From the NCBI GenBank assembly GCA_015501595.1, contig JADNRX010000204.1, positions 1-64,000 on the forward strand: DNA of 64,000 nucleotides, written 5' to 3'. The position numbers and the translations under genes are program-made. This document shows positions 1 through 11,206 of the stretch, one piece after another. The notes below the pieces were generated by a model that saw only the letters and a list, made by a program, of their open reading frames with translations, was not told the origin of the DNA and made no database searches. This DNA comes from Hymenopellis radicata (lineage: Eukaryota; Basidiomycota; Agaricomycetes; Agaricales; Physalacriaceae). The number at the start of each line of letters is the position of its first letter. Within the stretch, counting starts at the first letter, position 1.

Positions 1-85
1 AATCGTACGTCCACCTCGAGGAGGAAGACCCAACCGTGCCGAGCAGCAGTCAGACAGCAGTTCGTCGCAGATACAGGTCTACTGA
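1..85 (+). CDS. 3' terminal exon of a kinase-like family member (copy 0, partial)
   Basis: The first bases of the window encode a proline/arginine/serine-rich tail (IVRPP...QIQVY-stop at 83-85) that matches the last exon of the kinase-like copy ending at 4665 residue for residue over much of its length. The downstream sequence, including the stretch around 131-165 with the TATCAATGGAGT core, is also shared with the 3' flanks of the copies ending at 4665 and 18536. It is therefore the end of another tandem copy whose body lies left of the window. Only the tail is visible, so nothing can be said about its catalytic residues. Confidence 0.7.
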   Translation, partial: IVRPPRGGRPNRAEQQSDSSSSQIQVY

Positions 86-674
86 GTACTTTTCACCAAT
101 TTGTGTTTTGTTTATCGCTTTCGAAGCATCTATCAATGGAGTCTGTATATTATGTATAGTAGAATCGAGTTTTCCCGATACCGGCGCGTAGGGCTTTCGT
201 TGAATGAAACTCGGTCTCTTTCCAATATCATTCAATCTAAATCTTGGCTAAATCAGTACTCAAATACTAGTCGGTGGCTTCAGCCGCGGTATCATGTTCC
301 TCGTGAGAACTCCCTTGGCTAAATTCATCGGCGGCAGCTTCCTGGCAGCTTCTCTTCTACTTCATCCAGACTTCATCACGGACTCAGACGTCTTGCGTCG
401 ACTGGGAGGGAAAGCCTGGCTCAGCATGAATCTACGTTTGTTCTCGTCAAATTTATGCTGTACTGTAACGTGTTGAACAGTCAGTTGATACAATTTATGA
501 GCGATCAGCCTGAGTGCCGACCAAGTGCCGACTGTATGGGCAATGGCCATGTCCTGTGTACGGAAGCACACAGAGATGCTGTAACGTGGGCACAGCAGGT
601 GTACCTGGGGCGGTATGTTTACTTTTGTCACTGTCACTCGAACGACTTGATTCATTCTGCTTTCCCTGCCCAGA
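86..674. other. Intergenic; shared kinase-copy 3' flank, otherwise nothing recognised
   Basis: Positions about 100-200 repeat the 3' flank found after kinase-like copies 1 and 5. From about 200 to 674 I see only short, compositionally unconvincing reading frames on both strands. Confidence 0.5.
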
Positions 675-3142
675 ATGGACCACTCAAGCGCTCTCTACTT
701 CGTTCTAGTCCTCGTCCTCGTACTTTCAGCTCTCTACATTAAGAAGCAGAGACACGCAACCATCTCCATTGCGCACCTGGATGGTCCGGCCATGGCCTGT
801 TCAGATGCTGTACTTGGTAGTAACGACACCGTTCTGGCTACACGACAATTTGCTAATACAGTGTAGGCAACCTTGGAGACTACTACCGGAATGGAGTTGG
901 CGCGCACGAATTCCAATGGCAAGAAAAGTATGGCGCCGTCTATCGCGTCAAAGGACTGCTCGGTGTAGGTGCCCGACTAACATAATTCCGAAGACTGACT
1001 CCAGTGCATAGGAAGACCGTTTATTCGTGTCTGATCCTAAGGTTGCTTCTTTCTGTGTCCTGCGAATGGAATCACTCAACGACCTTAGACACTGCGACAC
1101 ATCTATCAAAGTGCCGGCACGAGATTTCTCAAGCCTACGGGTCGAAGAGAGTTCGGTCGAATGGCCTTCGGAAGAGGGATCGCATTTGCCCAACGTAGGA
1201 CTGAGCTTTATCTTTAGTATACATACTGATCGGTCTGTCCAGAGAATGTCCACAAGAGGCAGAGGAAACTGCTCAGTCGTGCGTTTGGGCAAAGTGAAAT
1301 TCATAGCATGCTACCAGTCTTCCTCGAAAAGGCTGATGAGGTACACTCGTTCTACACTAATGTATACGCTACCTAACATACAGTAACATCAGCTCTGCCA
1401 AATCTGGATGGACATTCTCGCGAAACACGAAACGAATTCTGTCGATCTCGAAGTCACAGATTGGCTCTCTCGCTGCGCGACAGATGTGATTGGTGAAGGT
1501 ACGTGTATCGTAATCGTCTAGACACCGTGTTTAAGCAATTTCAGCTGCTTTCAAGTATCAGGTGCAGTATATCGTTGTCCTCACGCCACATCCTTCTGAC
1601 GTCGCACCCTAGTTCAACAGCTTGGTAGACAGCAATAACGCATTGGCCAAGGCATATGATAGCATGTTGTAAGTTGACTCTCACTGTTGATACATCTACT
1701 TCACAGTACAAAGGGTCAATACCTTCGGTTTGCCGACCAAGAGCGGCGTATTCCTTCAGCAAGCTCTCATTCGAGCTCCTGCAGCAGTGTTTTGGCTCCT
1801 AGAGCGACTTCCTTCTCGTAGTCTTCATGGACTCAAGAAAGTAGCCCGAGTTGGCGACGAGGTTGCCCGTCAACTTGTCAAGGAACGCAGAAAGACTCTG
1901 GCGGAGAACTTGGATAGCCCTCCAAGTGACGTGCTCAGTACCTTATGTATTGTCATCCATCTGTGCTAGGGTCTTCGTTTTGTCTTTAACATTGTCCTTT
2001 GCAGTGCGGGCAAACGCTGAGACCAATACAGAAACAAGACTTAACGATGAGGAACTTTCAGCGAACATGAGGTGCACCTTTGTCTATCTCTCACCGTGAT
2101 GTTGATCCTGACACTCTCTTTGTCAGAACAATAATCGCAGCGGGACGTGAGTCTGCCTTTTTGTGTGACGATTATCCTCACGCGCATTGACCTAGTTGAG
2201 ACTACCAGCAGCTCGACTGCTTTCCTCCTCTACGAACTCTCGAAACACCCCGAAGTGCAAGTCAAGCTTCGTACTGAAGTCGTGGAAACCATGGCGACGA
2301 TTCGGATGCGAGGTCAACAAGATGTATCGGTGAACGATCTGGACAGTATGACTTACAGCCTCGCCGTTATCAAGGTTCGTTCTTAGCCTTCGTTCAAGGA
2401 TTGCATCGTTCATACGATGTAGGAAAGCATGCGTATGCATCCGGTCGTATATGGCCCATTCCTGGAAGCCGCGAATGACGAAGTCCTACCACTGTCAAAA
2501 CCAATACGTACACTCGACGGACGCACGATAGCTGAACTTCCGATTGGCAAGGGGCAGCTTATGCATGTCTCCATTGCGGGGTATAATCGGTCTGTCTTCC
2601 TCTATCAAACACGACGACAATGTGCTCACAAGGAGAGTGATAGCTTAGAAGAATTATGGGGTCAAGACTCTCAGCAATTCAATCCTGAGCGATGGTTGGG
2701 TAATTTCACGGGATTCAATGCTACAGCCTCGCCGTTTGGGATTTATGCTGGCCTGTGCGCAATACTCCTTCCGCATCGACTGTTTGCTCATGGCTCCTAA
2801 TAGAGGTAACTTTGTCGGCGGAAACCAATCCTGTCTTGGGTGCGTTCCTTCATCCTTCTCGGCACTGTTCAAACCCTAACCTTAACCTGCCTCGTAGCTG
2901 GCGATTCGCGTACGTCCCCCCTCTTCCTCACGGACACGCTCTAACACTTGTTTTCTGCTGTTGATTAGAATCCTTGAAATCCAAGTCATCCTCGTTAAAA
3001 TCATTCAAGCCTTCGATCTCAAATACCCCAAGGACGCACAGGACATTGTACGTGCCCGAGTGGGGTTATGGCACCTGTTCTTCCAGGCCAAGAGGGAAAG
3101 AAGTTGATCTTGAAGGTGACCAGTGTTTCACAATCTGAGTAA
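675..3142 (+). pseudogene. Cytochrome P450 pseudogene
   Basis: Fragments of a P450 follow in the correct order: a hydrophobic N-terminal anchor (MDHSSALYFVLVLVLVLSAL), a YGAVYRVKGLLG stretch and VSDPK in the beta-1 region, a C/D-helix segment near 1405-1500 (DWLSRCATDVIGE), an I-helix remnant near 2123 (RTIIAAGR), the K-helix region with SMRMHP near 2427, the QFNPERW segment near 2680, and a C-terminal segment to the stop at 3140-3142. Ordinary P450s in fungi are about 500-550 residues in one frame set. Here the frames jump repeatedly and stops intervene, for example near 1612. The heme loop (FxxGxRxCxG) is destroyed: after SPFGIYAGL only a shortened VCSWLLIE remnant survives in another frame. 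Several introns still look spliceable, e.g. 964-1011. A microsomal monooxygenase is the ancestral function; this copy cannot bind heme normally. Confidence 0.8.
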
Positions 3143-3487
3143 GTGCGGATATGCAAGTGTTTCCCTTATTTTTTTCCAGCCAATATAAGTAGAGGCCGTT
3201 GATCATTGATTCCCTCTGTCTGTGTGGCGTGACTTCTTTCGAACAGGCTGGCCTTTCGAGCACTGCGTGGGTCTGCTCGCTCGGAGGAGCAACGTCTAGC
3301 ACGACTCCCCAACTTCTATCGTGTCAGAACTGAAATCACATGTTGCGCCACTCACCACTTGGACGTTGAACGAGTCTGAGCTTGCGAGGACACGTTCATA
3401 AGGTGCTGACTAAGCGATCAGTTTGGACAATTGTCGATCGCCTACTGTTCGCCATCACATGCCTCGTTTGTCTTTGTGCCCACTCTC
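3143..3487. other. Intergenic between P450 remnant and kinase copy 1
   Basis: No convincing gene. The stretch is the 3' flank of the P450 remnant and the promoter region of kinase-like copy 1. The last bases before the ATG are pyrimidine-rich. Confidence 0.5.
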
Positions 3488-4665
3488 ATGGCTAACATTT
3501 TCTTTGACGAGTGCTTCACACCGCCATACGGTTTTGACCGTATCTCTGAAATAGAAGACGACGCGCTCTTCTACGACCTTGACGATTTGCCTATTGTACC
3601 ACCGTCCTTCGACAACATTGTTATCACAGAATGCCTCCACGCTACGGGACCTCGAGCGTCTATAGTGGATATATCGAAGATGATGAGGGCGAGCGCTATG
3701 AATACGATGTTGCCTTCAAGTTTGGTGAAGTCGGCCGCGTCCGTTTTGAGGCCGAGCAATATGCCCGGATGGCCAGGCTCCAAGGAACGGCGATTCCTCG
3801 TCTGTTTGGGCTTGCCTTTGCGAAAACAAAGCGCGGAGGCTACTATGCCTGTCTGATGACGGAAAGGTTTGGCTCCTCCCTTGATTGTGCTCTTATTAGT
3901 CTAGCGCGGTCAGAAAAGTGGGTTATATTTAGAATGAATTCCCTCCACTTATTTTTGCCTAGAGCTATTATTCTCAGTCATCTTCAAGCCGTCCACGATA
4001 CAGGCCTTCTCCATGCCAACTTCAGGGAGAGGAACGTGTTGCAACGTGGAGAAGATTTTCGACTTGTTGATTTCGATCAAATGCGCGAATCGCACACATG
4101 TTCTGTCCCAGATGAGAGACCTGACTTCTATGACATGCCAGATGTCTTTACAGACGAAGCACGGCAAACCATCTGTCGTTACGTACGTATTCATGCACGG
4201 AACATGGACTTTTGGGACGAAGGTGTGTAGCAATATTAGTTGAATGCCGTTCCTTGACCGAAAAATATCAGGTACAGTAGTTGTAGGAGGATATTTATTC
4301 CAAAAGGAAGGATTACCGTCTGGCAGGATCATGGACGACGTCTTTCCCCGCATCTACTTCCGCCGATACAAAGGCGACGACCTGAATGATCTCTTGTGTC
4401 ATTATTTCAAGCACGTCCAAACTCTCCTTGAGCGCGGAGAATGTGACGTTCAGTACCTCAAAGCTCGCATTGATGAGACTGCGGCTCTGGTGGAACCTCA
4501 GTGGCGTGCCAAGTAGGTTTCTCGTTCATCTTTGTTCCATCAGCTCAATTATACGCTAGGAGGAAACTTCCGCCACTTCCGCCAATCGTACGCCCTCCAC
4601 GGCGATGGCCCAATTGTGCCGAAAAGCAGTCAGACTACAGTTCATCGCAGATACAGATCTGCTGA
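3488..4665 (+). pseudogene. Kinase-like protein, copy 1 (frameshifted, catalytic Asp lost)
   Basis: About 330-residue kinase-fold protein. Visible landmarks: an N-terminal MANIFFDECFTPP, a beta-3 lysine context YDVAFKFGE, an alpha-C-like EAEQY, and the catalytic-loop region HANFRERN where copies 3 and 5 read HADFKERN/HADFKESN. The proton-acceptor Asp is thus Asn. VDFDQM stands where DFG would be. A one-base deletion at 3646-3648 (GGG; GGGG in copy 2 at 5220-5223) breaks the frame about 55 codons in. Introns lie near 3918-3962, about 4228-4271 and 4515-4560. The first is 45 nt and has no stop, so it can also be read through. The C-terminal exon carries the family tail KLPPLPPIVRPP. Upstream and downstream DNA is shared with copies 0, 2 and 5. 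Probably a recent pseudogene, or a pseudokinase if the deletion is an assembly error. Confidence 0.75.
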
Positions 4666-5061
4666 GTACTATGCACCAATTCGTGTGTTTGTTATCGTGC
4701 TCGAAAGATCTATCAATGGAGTATGTATATTATGTATAGAGTTTTCCCGATACCGGGGCATGGTGCTTCTGATCTTTCGTTGAATCTTCTTCGCGGATGG
4801 GTTTGTACGGGTTCTCATCTGCATATTCTCTTTCAGACCGTCCTTCTTGACGTACGTTCTATAACCATCATCTCACTGGAGGTATAGTCTCGAACCAGCC
4901 GCTCGACGCCGGTTTTTTTAGGGGATGAGGACCTGATCGGCTTGGTGAAGCGACTGGCATCGACTCCGAGTCTACTGGAGGTATACGCCCCTATAGCGGC
5001 GCCACGCACGTGAGCTATTGGATGCTGACAATTCCGCCTCTACTTCCTGATACCCTTTACT
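4666..5061. other. Intergenic between kinase copies 1 and 2
   Basis: The first about 110 bases repeat the 3' flank seen after copies 0 and 5 (core near 4711-4741). The rest is unannotatable and serves as the 5' flank of copy 2. Confidence 0.5.
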
Positions 5062-6230
5062 ATGGCTAACATTTTCTTTGACAAGTGCTTCACACCGCCA
5101 CGCTGTTTCGACCGTATCTCTGAAATAGAGGGCGCCGCGCTCTTCTACGACCTTGACGATTTGCCTATTGTGCCACCGTCCTTCGACAACATTGTTATCA
5201 CAGAATGCCTCCATGCTACGGGGACCTCGAGCATCTATAGTGGATACATTGAAGATGACGAGGGCGAGCGCTATGAATACGAGGTTGCCTTCAAGTTTGG
5301 CGAAGTCGACCGCGTCCGTTTCGAGGCCGAGCAATATGCCAGGATGGCTAAGCTCCAAGGAACGGCGATTCCTCGCATGTTTGGGCTTGCCTTTGCGAAA
5401 ACAAAGAAGGGCGGCCACTTTGCCTGTCTGATGACGGAAAAGTTTGGCTCCTCCCTTGATTGTGATCTTTTCAGTTTGGCGCGCTCAGAGAAGTAGGTCA
5501 TATTGTTACAATCAACATGCCCGTCTCACACTTGCCCAGGGCTATCATTCTCGGCCATCTTCAAGCCATACACGACACGGGCCTTCTTCATGATGACTTC
5601 AGGCCCTGCAACGTTCTGGAACGTGGCGCAGATTTTCGACTTGTTAATTTCGGCCGCATGCGCGAAAGGCACGCATGCTCTGCCCCAAACGAGAGACCTA
5701 ACTTCAAGGAGATGCCCGATGTCTTTACGGACGAAGCATGGGAAACTGTCTGTCAGTTCATATGCACTCATGCCAACAGGATGGGCTTCTGGGATAACGG
5801 TGTGTAGCAATGTCAGTTGAAAGCCTTTTTTTGACCGAACAATGACAGGCGTAGTGGCTGTAGGAGCATATATATTGCCAAAGGAAGGATTGCCGTCTGG
5901 CAGGATCTTGGACGAGGTCTTTCCCCGCATCTACTTCCGCCGATACAAAGGCGACGACCTCAAGGATCTCTTGTGTCATTATTTCAAGCACGTCCAAACT
6001 CTCCTTGAGAATGGAGAACGTGATGTTCAGTACCTCAAAGCTCACATTGATGAGACTGCGGTTCAGGTGGAACCTCAGTGGCGCGTCAAGTAGGGGTTTC
6101 GTTCATCTTTGTTCCCTCGGCTCAATGGTTTGCTAGGAGGAAACTTCCGCCACTTCCGCCAATCGTACGTCCTCAACCATATAGACAGTTTAATTTCGTC
6201 AATACTCATCGCCAACGCTCCCGGGCCTGA
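5062..6230 (+). CDS. Kinase-like protein, copy 2 (likely pseudokinase)
   Basis: Open through four exons: 5062-5492, 5540-5799, 5849-6089 and 6137-6230, joined by three introns of 47-49 nt with GT...AG ends. Residue landmarks: YEVAFKFGE (beta-3 Lys), EAEQY, catalytic loop HDDFRPCN (Asp and Asn present, neighbouring basic residues lost), and VNFGRM where copy 1 and 5 have VDFD, so the metal-binding Asp is Asn. On family knowledge this suggests weak or no phosphotransfer, which is inference. The last exon starts with the family tail KLPPLPPIVRP. At about 6174 it leaves the homology and reads an unrelated RQFNFVNTHRQRSRA end, so the duplication broke inside the tail. It is the copy most similar to copy 1 (a recent tandem pair). 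Substrate unknown. Confidence 0.75.
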
Positions 6231-6758
6231 GTTCTGATATGTTTCATTGTGTTTACGATCCACGCGTATGCAATCCATGAGCAACTTGGGCGGCCAGAAC
6301 CATTATGAGGAACGTACCCTGACTCTGACGGCCATACCGCAGCCGAAAACACTAACCGCTACCACCATGACGCCGACAGATTATGAACTACTTGTCCGTG
6401 AGCCGATACTTTTGAGTGCTTTTCGTCCGGACGAGTGGTGGGTTACATGCACCGCATAACCATGAAGCTGCCAGTCAAAAGTCCACTGATTGGTGTAAGA
6501 GGATACGGCCATGGCGCAGCTGTAGGTTGTCATGAGTTGAGTGGACTCAGAACGTCCAGGACGATGACGTGCTCAAGTTGAATTACCGTTCGTAGCTAAA
6601 ATTTGTGGTCAGCAGCCTCAGCCTCTGTACCATACAAAAACTCGTAGATGAAACCATGTCAAAAAGAGACGACGGCGAGAAACAAGGTCAATTCGTATGC
6701 TACAGTGTACTAGTACTGTACCTGCTTTGTCTCTAGGGCGTTCGACGAGAGGCTTGGC
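6231..6758 (-). pseudogene. Decayed fragment of the membrane-protein-like sequence at 36.1-36.9 kb
   Basis: On the plus strand 6265-6560 aligns with 36414-36740: the runs CAATCCATGAGCAACTT, CCGGACGAGTGGTGGGTTAC and GAATACGGCCATGGCGCA (with small changes) occur in the same order and spacing. The coding strand of the better copy is minus. Here the alignment is riddled with substitutions and gaps and no frame is kept, so it is a dead partial copy. The tract 6560-6758 shows nothing I can name. Confidence 0.6.
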
Positions 6759-7960
6759 TTAAACCAGCAAAAGCCTTGAACCCTCCTTGATACCGTAGGA
6801 TGATAAAAACCTGTCCCGCTGGAGCTGCTGCCCACCAGACATCAACCGCTGCTTCTCAGTGGGAAGCTTCTCAGCTCGCTCCATCAAATCGCAGACAAGT
6901 CCGACTGGGACCGCATCAGTCTGAGCGGGGACTTGAAGTGTAATAGTCTTTCCACCAGCGGTGGTGACCGACAGTACGAACGGCGCTGGCCCGTTCCCGC
7001 CTAGTGATTGGGATAACATCAACTTTTTTTGAACTTGCGGCCTGAGAACAAAGAATGTACTAACCTGGGGGGCGCGCTACCATGAGAATCGTAGAACCAC
7101 CTACAACCTTGAGATCTTTCAACGTCTCGGCGTTCTGCAACTCTTTCCCCCCGAAAATCAGACGTAGGTCCTGATAAGCGATGCCCGCCACTTCGGCGAT
7201 GAGGACCTTCACAAATGCCACTGTCGCCTCTGGCGAAGCCTGCAAGTCGTAGCTCTTGTTGGTCGACGGTGTCTTGACGCAGAATGAGATGCTCTGAATG
7301 GAGCTGGTTGGCAGGGCAGCGCCGGGAGAAGACGACCGGTAAGAGGCTGTCGGGGAGGGCGATCTCTGGAAGCCCCGGAGTCCTAGAAGCGGTGAGGCGG
7401 AACGGAAAGTGTCGGTAGGGGACGATGCCCTTCCACCATAGGCCCGCGGGGACGGAGATCGTTGAAATGGCCTCGAAGACGCGTTATTGCGGTATCCTCC
7501 GTCTATCAAACATACATCAGCCATCATCTACACAATAGACGCCGTGGCGTTGAAGGCTCACCTTCATGGCGCGCGCCGCGGCCACGCTCAAGAGCGACAA
7601 ACGCGTCTTCTTGAGCTCTCACAAAGGCTACGTCGTCAGGGCCCATCACATCCTTGGTCGAAGTGACAATCAGCTCGCTGAGGTCGTGGATGAGGAAGCG
7701 CCATTGCTCCGGATGGATGACCTCGAAATGGCCGTTGATCTGAGTCGTCTGGAACGCAACGTCTCGAGGGTTCAGATCGGACTCGGAGAAAGTGTCAAGG
7801 ACAAAGTCTACTGCTCGCTACAAGATACCGCGTCAGCTCGACTGATAATTAAAGGACGAAAATAGGTGTTTACCGCATGCGAGCCCGCGACGAGACGACG
7901 GTCACACAGGACGGCGTCGTTGCCGTGGCGGAGGATGAGCGTTTCGCCAGTAAAAGACAT
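6759..7960 (-). CDS. Protein with two tandem ubiquitin-like domains
   Basis: Spliced minus-strand gene. Start MSFTGETLILRHGNDA at 7960, introns near 7873-7818, 7561-7503 and about 7063-7034, stop at 6759. Four parts are visible: an N-terminal about 110-residue module (VDFVLDTFSESDLNPRDV...), a Ser/Arg/Pro-rich linker with SPSPRAYGG and SPSPTASYR, a first ubiquitin-like fold ending LKDLKVVGGSTILMVARPP, and a second one beginning FVLSVTTAGGKTITLQV and ending GIKEGSRLLLV. In the second, Q-R-L-M-S-G-G-Q sits where ubiquitin has its Ile44 patch. There is no C-terminal GlyGly, so it should not be conjugated; an adaptor or shuttle role is inference. All junctions are in phase; the third uses a CAAG acceptor. 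Not assigned to a named family. Confidence 0.75.
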
Positions 7961-8338
7961 GGGGAGCTAGTATTGAAGTTAAGGGAAAGAAAGGATGAAT
8001 ACCGAAAACACTGAGATATTTACAGTTTATATAGTCGACGCATCATCTGGTCTCCGTCGCGACTGATCCCAGTAGAGGACTCTTATCCCAAAAGAAGAGT
8101 TCTTGTCGAGAAAACAATGCTCATAGAACCCTATTGAAGGCTTTTTGGATGAAGGAACACCAAGACATTGTGACGGTTTGAGTAAAAGAGTCGTCGGCCC
8201 GGGCTGTTCCGGACACCTTGCAGAGTCAATGCAGACTCCGCAAACTGGCTCGACAGATTCCAGACCATACGGCGACAAAGATTCTGGCAAATTAAATGAT
8301 GTCTACTTCCAGGAGTATAAGCATGTATATAATCCTCA
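7961..8338. other. Divergent/convergent spacer without a gene
   Basis: Promoter side of the ubiquitin-like gene and 3' side of the F-box gene. Frames present are short and lack coding character. Confidence 0.45.
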
Positions 8339-10647
8339 TCACCACCCACTTCCAACTTCCCAGTACTCACTCAATTTCCACGGAAGCATTACACGCCCAC
8401 GCAGGCTCATAACAGCATCTACACCAAACAAGCCCTCTCCACGAGTCCACACTCGGCCAGGGACTTGTCCCACCGGACTGGTCGCGGCGGGTATCCCATT
8501 GAAAGAGATAGTCTTCAGATTCGGACAGCTCTCAAAGAACTGAACGGCAAACTCCTGCTGCACAGCGTCTAGCCCATCGTCCATGGGATAATCCACCCGT
8601 CTAGGTCTATCAGTAAGAGACCGGACGTAGATAACGAACGTCTCGAGATGCGGAAAGTACTTGGCGATGACATGCGTCAAAGCAGTCTGGCCGAACAAAA
8701 ATTCAGTCTCGGGCTCGCGCAGAAATACTGAAGACGCACGAGTTGGTTATCGGACAATTGATAGGATATGCCCGTCACCTCCAAGGATCGCACTCCAGTG
8801 CATATTTCGCCTGCAAATTTCACGAACAGAGACACCGGATTGCCGATATTACGAAGGAAAATGGCCTCGACACCTTTCACGGTGACGTTGCAATAGTGCC
8901 AATGTTCGCTAGCCTCAAACGAAAGTGTCTCCAGACTTCGCGGGATCCCGCCAATCGGATATCCTTGTACTAACAAGTGCTGTAATCGAGGCGACGTGAT
9001 CGAGAAATCGATGGGCGCAAGGTTATTGGCGGCTGGGCGCATCCAATGCGACAGGCTGAGAGAGCAAGTCTCAGGGAACCGACCCAAAAAGTCCTCCATG
9101 GCGCCAGCCAGCAATGTCAAGCAAATGTCTAGATTCACGACGTTGGGGCAAATAGGGAAAGCGCCCACGTCAAGCTCACATCGGGTATGAATGGTCAAAT
9201 TGCGTAGTGTGGATGCGGATCCCGAGATCATAGAGCACATTGCAAAGTTGTCGGATTTGCAGCGAATTACAAACTTGAGTTTCGACAACTTCTCCCATGA
9301 TATGCAGGATGCGGGGTTTTCAGGCTTCGTGATGAGGCTCGTATTAGGACTTTTCCCCCTCCACGACTCGTCGATGGTGACCGAGGGCGCACCGGGAAAG
9401 TGAGAGGCCACAATTGAAGCCGCGCGACGCATGACATCCGCGAAAGCGCCGAGTTCCATCTCGGCGAAGAAGGACAGTGGCGCGTAGAGCGTGATGTCGG
9501 CCACTCGGCGGGCCAGAGACCACCACGACGGAACATCAAACGTCACATCAGGACCATCTACATGGATGATATCAACAAGAGGGACGTGGAAAACACGCAA
9601 GTGGCCACAAAGATCTGAACGGCTATCCATGAAAGAATTGAAGCGTGGTAAATATCCGAGAAGGTAAGTCGTGAAGTCCTGGTTGAATCTTCGACTGCTC
9701 CTCTTCTTCCTCTTCTGAAGAAAATTGTGATGTGCAGCGCCAAGGGGATCCGCATAGAGCAAGGGAGTGCAAATAGACCGAAGCCATTTGCAGACTTTGA
9801 CCAAGTCAAACAACGAGCCGGAGTTTGTGAAGGAGAAGATGTATAGGTGCAGCTCTGGAGGGAGGCATTGAAACGGGGTAGAAGTGAGTGGATGGGAATA
9901 ATCTGGTAGATGTGGAGGTGGGTTCTCCACAGAGATGCTGGTCGTAGGACTCGACAGACCGCCAAGATCGACATGTAAGCCTATGTCAGGCCTGTCCAAG
10001 CCAAAGACAGAACTGATGTTGTCTAAAGTGCGTAAAAGCAATTCGACAAGAACGTGCTTTCCGAATGGCACATGCTCGTCACCGACAGCTTGATCTCTCT
10101 CTCCAGCTTCTAGCAAGACCGCATACCAAGCAACTATCACCCCAAGACACCTTTGTAGATACGCCTTGCAGTGCTCGGTGTCGAGATCTATATCATCTTG
10201 TGGAGCATAGTGTCGCCAAAAGGCGGCATGGAAGATATCGTCAGAGTCGTAGTAGCCGCCCCGGCTTCTGTAGATGGCACCGAGTGGTATACGTCCAGGA
10301 ACGAGCGCCAAAGAAATATTAATCATGAGGTACAAACGTAAGGTCTCTCCAGGAAAGCGCGAATGATCATCGTTGCCTACGAGTCGTCAACAACTTATCG
10401 ATCGAACAAGATTGAAGGACGTACCCTTCCCAGCCCCGTAAACGTACGTCAAAAGATTACTCAGAGGAACTCTGGCATGTTGTGCGAGGTAGAGGAGGCT
10501 CGCCAAGTACTTGAATGGGTTCGAGGGCTCCGTAATGGCGAGTATTATTATTCTCGAGGCATCAACTTCCGACGTTTGACTGAGGTCCCAGCCGATGCGT
10601 TTGTCGTATAGACGGCTGGCATCACCACCCCCGAGCGTAGAGAACAA

Positions 10648-11206
10648 GGCCCCGGGAAGCTCCCCTAGACCGCCGGCCAGCCTCAGAGCCTCAAATATTC
10701 AATTTTTTGGCTCTCAGAGGGCCTCAAATATTCAAAAATGGCCGGGGGTATCGCACATCGTCACGTCTGTCACGCGCCTCGAAAAATCGCTTCTAGGCGG
10801 CGTTGTAGGTCATTTCGTCGCCACAAAGCCTAATCTAGACTATCGTAGAGTAGCATCGTGTCATCTACAGGCAAATAAATGGGTATTACATGTCGTGGTC
10901 TGATGAAAACTTCCGAAATGAAAGCCGGCCCGATGGCATGACTCATATCGCCGTAGAATGGAGCATGGTGATTCGAACCTACGAGCGGGAAAATAAAAAC
11001 GTAAGAGACGCCCAGCTCAACCCACTAGACCATAATGCTGTCCCAAGTTGGGCCTGGGGTCTTTGTCCTCATGTAAAATATCCAAATTGTGGCTGGACTT
11101 CTGGCTGTCAGAGCCTCAAATATCCAATTTTTGGCCGTGGTTTTTGCTCATTTTGGCCCTCAAATATTCAATTTTTGGCCGGCGGTCTAGGGGAGCTTCC
11201 CGGGCC
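10648..11206. mobile_element. 559 bp non-autonomous TIR element (MITE), Mutator-like by target duplication
   Basis: The ends are inverted repeats of about 31 bp: left GGCCCCGGGAAGCTCCCCTA..., right its reverse complement with one C fewer. It is flanked by a perfect 10 bp direct repeat TAGAGAACAA at 10638-10647 and 11207-11216. A 9-11 bp duplication is the habit of Mutator-like elements; the superfamily call is inference. The interior carries five variants of a CTCAAATATTCAATTTTTGG motif near both ends and a degenerate tRNA-like stretch at about 10965-11045 on the minus strand. No transposase is encoded. It sits in the coding sequence of the F-box gene. Confidence 0.9.
10960..11045 (-). ncRNA. 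tRNA-like sequence inside the MITE (degenerate)
   Basis: The minus strand reads a box-A match (TGGTCTAGTGGG), then a T-CTT-A context resembling a lysine anticodon loop, then a box-B match (GGTTCGAATCA). The acceptor and T-stem do not pair properly, so this is not a working tRNA. It may be a captured tRNA or a promoter-like relic. Confidence 0.4.

Noticed and set aside
10960..11045. Functional tRNA gene (lysine-like)
   Set aside because: Box A and B are present but acceptor and T stems do not pair; it lies inside a MITE.
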